A stretch of DNA of 64,000 nucleotides. Source: Clostridia bacterium (GTDB taxonomy: Bacteria; Bacillota; Peptococcia; DRI-13; UBA5745). The position numbers were made by a program, and so were the translations under genes. The notes beneath the pieces are model-generated. The model searched no databases. It worked only from the letters and a program-made list of their open reading frames with translations, and had not been told where the DNA came from. Positions 61,979 to 64,000 of the stretch are shown here, in pieces (the first letter of the stretch is position 1; each line of letters begins with the position of its first letter). The DNA is taken from positions 1-64,000 of the forward strand of contig JAHDMJ010000018.1 of the NCBI GenBank assembly GCA_018436095.1. Direction: 5' to 3'.

Positions 61979-64000
61979 ATGAAAGCCTCAATTCAATCCA
62001 GGGTTCAAAAAGCTATCATATATAATGTTGTGGTTGCCGGCGTAGTAATTACGGCAATCACCTGTTTTCTGATCGGCCGCTATTCTCTGCAAAACCATAA
62101 AATACTGGCTCAAAGCCTGGCTTCTTCTTATGCTATGACGGTCAGCGAAGCGGTGGCTTCCGTAAAGAATCAAATACAGAACATTGCCGCCGACGAACAG
62201 GTCTGTAACCCGGTTTTTGATGCTGAGGAACGGAGAAGCTATCTGAAGGGCCGGGCCCGGGGCACTGTGTTTACCGCTTTTTCCGTCAGCGACAGATATG
62301 GAATTACCTACGAAGGAGAAAACATTGCCGGCAGCGATTTTTTTGAAAGGGCGATAGAGGGCGTCAGCTTTTTGGCGGCGCCTGTCCTGCTTCCGGACCA
62401 AGAGGAGCCTGTGATTTTAGCCGGTGCTCAGGTTACGGCCATGGGGCCTACCGGCGTCGTTGCCGGCAGACTGCCCGGCGATTATTTCGGCCCCTATATC
62501 CGCCGGATTTCTCTGGGTGAAACCGGCTACGGTTTTATTATCGATCCCGCCGGCAATACCGTGGCCCACGAAGACCCGGCACTACTGGGGGTCAACCTGC
62601 TGCAAGCCGCCCGGGATGCCGGGCAAGAGCAATGGGCGGAGCTGCTGGAGGCTATGGCTGCCGGAGAGTCCGGCACAGAGATTATAGAGATAGAGGGTAC
62701 AAAAAAGCTGCTGGCTTACTCGCCTATTGAAGCGGTGGAAGGATGGTCCCTGGCCGTATGCCAGGACTACGACGAAATACTGGCCATGAGCCGCCAGCCT
62801 GTCTGGATTGCCCTGGTTGTCCTGATAGTTGCCGTGGCTTGTTCCTGGGCTTTGGCTACCTTGATTGCCGGTTCTCTGGCTAAACCGATTGCCGCCGCCG
62901 TTAGCCGCTTACAGCAGCTTGCCCAAGGAGATTTGGAATCACCGGTTCCCTCTGCCGCCTCTGTTAAAGAAGCCGAGGCCTTGTTGCAGGCTTTGGAACA
63001 TACTACCGCTTCGCTGCGGGGATATGTATCGGAAATTTCCAGGGTGCTTTCGGAGATCGCCGGGGGTGACCTCACCGCTGACCGGCAGGCCGAATACCTG
63101 GGAGATTTTGCTCCCATTGGCACTTCTTTGGAGTGTATTCTTCTCTCGCTCAACGGCATGTTTGCCGAAATCGGCGGGGCAGCCGATACAATCCGGCAGG
63201 GCATGGAGCAGGTTTCCTGCGATTCCGAACAAATTTTTCAGCGCACCTGTGCCGAAGCCCAAGGAATGGCCCGCTTGGATGACAGAATCGGCGCTGTCAC
63301 CGATAGCATCAGAGCCAATACGGAAAGCCTTCAGAAGGCAGGCAGCTTATCTGAACAGATGCAGCAACGCTCCCTTCGGGCAGAGGCCAGCATGCAGGAT
63401 ATGCTGGGAGCCATCGGAGCCATGGAGCAGAATACGGAGCAAATCACCGCAATTATCGGCGTTATTGAGGATATTGCCTTTCAGACAAACATATTGGCAT
63501 TGAACGCAGCAATTGAGGCCGCCCGGGCCGGTAGTGCCGGCAAAGGATTCTCCGTGGTGGCGGGGGAGGTGCGGCAGCTTGCCCAAAAAAGCAGGCAGGC
63601 CGCCGAGGATACCCAGGTTCTCCTGAGCCAATCCATAGGATCGGTGCAAGCCGGACGCAGCCATGGGCAGAAAACCCTGCAAGCTTTAGAAGATATGGCG
63701 GAAATGGTGACGCAGGTTACAGCAACCCTGCAGCAGATCTCCGGTATGTCTGTCAGGCAGAAGCAAGCTGCTGTGGAAATGCAGGCTAATACGAAGGATA
63801 TTGTGGCTTCCATCGCTTCCAACAGCGCTTTTTCTAAGCAGTGTGCCGCCACAAGCCGGAGCTTGCTGGAAGAAGCGGCTCTTTTAGCCCAAAGAATGCA
63901 GCAATTTCGCCTGTTGGACAGGGCTGTTGCAGAGCCTTTGCCTGAGCCGATGAATACTACAGACAAACTACAGATTGATATGCTACCTTTTTCATGGAGG
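61979..64000 (+). CDS. methyl-accepting chemotaxis protein, 3' end cut by window
   Basis: An ATG at 61979 opens 674 codons without a stop up to the window end. Helix 1 (about 14-33) and helix 2 (about 265-290) bracket an extracytoplasmic dCache-type sensor ([20 protein letters not shown], the usual membrane-distal signature). A HAMP-like segment and a methylated signalling domain follow, with the hairpin tip [20 protein letters not shown] and [20 protein letters not shown]. The ligand is unknown. GATAAAGGGG lies upstream. The real end is probably only a few codons beyond the window. Confidence 0.93.
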   Translation, partial: MKASIQSRVQKAIIYNVVVAGVVITAITCFLIGRYSLQNHKILAQSLASSYAMTVSEAVASVKNQIQNIAADEQVCNPVFDAEERRSYLKGRARGTVFTAFSVSDRYGITYEGENIAGSDFFERAIEGVSFLAAPVLLPDQEEPVILAGAQVTAMGPTGVVAGRLPGDYFGPYIRRISLGETGYGFIIDPAGNTVAHEDPALLGVNLLQAARDAGQEQWAELLEAMAAGESGTEIIEIEGTKKLLAYSPIEAVEGWSLAVCQDYDEILAMSRQPVWIALVVLIVAVACSWALATLIAGSLAKPIAAAVSRLQQLAQGDLESPVPSAASVKEAEALLQALEHTTASLRGYVSEISRVLSEIAGGDLTADRQAEYLGDFAPIGTSLECILLSLNGMFAEIGGAADTIRQGMEQVSCDSEQIFQRTCAEAQGMARLDDRIGAVTDSIRANTESLQKAGSLSEQMQQRSLRAEASMQDMLGAIGAMEQNTEQITAIIGVIEDIAFQTNILALNAAIEAARAGSAGKGFSVVAGEVRQLAQKSRQAAEDTQVLLSQSIGSVQAGRSHGQKTLQALEDMAEMVTQVTATLQQISGMSVRQKQAAVEMQANTKDIVASIASNSAFSKQCAATSRSLLEEAALLAQRMQQFRLLDRAVAEPLPEPMNTTDKLQIDMLPFSWR

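Overview
The window reads as a chromosome segment of an anaerobic, selenium- and molybdenum-using Firmicute. The pointers are a Firmicutes-type T-box, strong consensus promoters with Shine-Dalgarno starts, pyruvate:ferredoxin oxidoreductase, hydroxylamine reductase (Hcp), hemerythrin, ferritin and a stand-alone SecA2. A Negativicutes or Sporomusa-like host would fit, but no rRNA or core phylogenetic marker is present, so this is inference. Most genes are moderately GC-rich. Three stretches look AT-richer and possibly acquired: the BlaI/BlaR pair (29.7-31.8 kb), a KilA-N module (38.7-39.9 kb) and an AAA ATPase/DUF4276 pair (60.0-61.8 kb).

Layout. 0-4.6 kb: selenium genes selD, yedF, yqeC and yqeB, with two unusual tandem-repeat spacers, then a small ferritin-like protein. 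4.8-8.3 kb: pyruvate:ferredoxin oxidoreductase on the minus strand under a near-perfect promoter. 8.4-9.7 kb: gene-free, packed with short direct and inverted repeats of a family that recurs at 0.1 kb and 42.9 kb. 9.7-26.7 kb: a catabolic island of two LysR regulators, an opine-type dehydrogenase and an anion permease, divergent from two Asp/Glu-racemase-superfamily enzymes, two MmgE/PrpD enzymes, an FAD/molybdopterin/ferredoxin oxidoreductase, an ornithine-cyclodeaminase-family protein and mobB-mobA-moeA. 26.9-29.4 kb: a P5C-dehydrogenase-type enzyme and a divergent AraC regulator. 29.7-31.8 kb: a BlaI-type repressor and an M56 sensor fused to an M23 peptidase, with two operators.

32.2-38.6 kb holds the most interesting locus: a compact operon for a NifH-like reductase, two nitrogenase-component-1-like subunits and a complete siderophore/cobalamin/heme-type ABC importer. 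It sits behind a strong promoter carrying two matching palindromes, with a divergent cupin gene. No nifB, nifE, nifN or known tetrapyrrole biosynthesis gene is nearby. A reductase acting on an imported cofactor or metallophore is a reasonable but untested hypothesis.

38.7-47.5 kb: KilA-N module, SecA2 with its ribosome-binding site inside a terminator-like hairpin, a degenerate repeat-rich stretch, a GGDEF protein, a membrane-anchored flavoprotein and a DtxR-type regulator. 47.5-49.3 kb: a T-box with a UGG (Trp) specifier in front of a TrpB2-type enzyme. 49.3-53.8 kb: a Mn/Zn ABC importer and a second DtxR-type regulator. 53.8-59.8 kb: hemerythrin, Hpt protein, HD-GYP response regulator, hydroxylamine reductase, an iron-sulfur protein, a Crp/Fnr regulator and ferritin, together a nitrosative/oxidative stress and iron group. 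60.0-61.8 kb: a two-gene candidate defence module. 62-64 kb: a chemoreceptor that runs off the window.

All family assignments come from reading the translated sequence and motifs. No database search was run.
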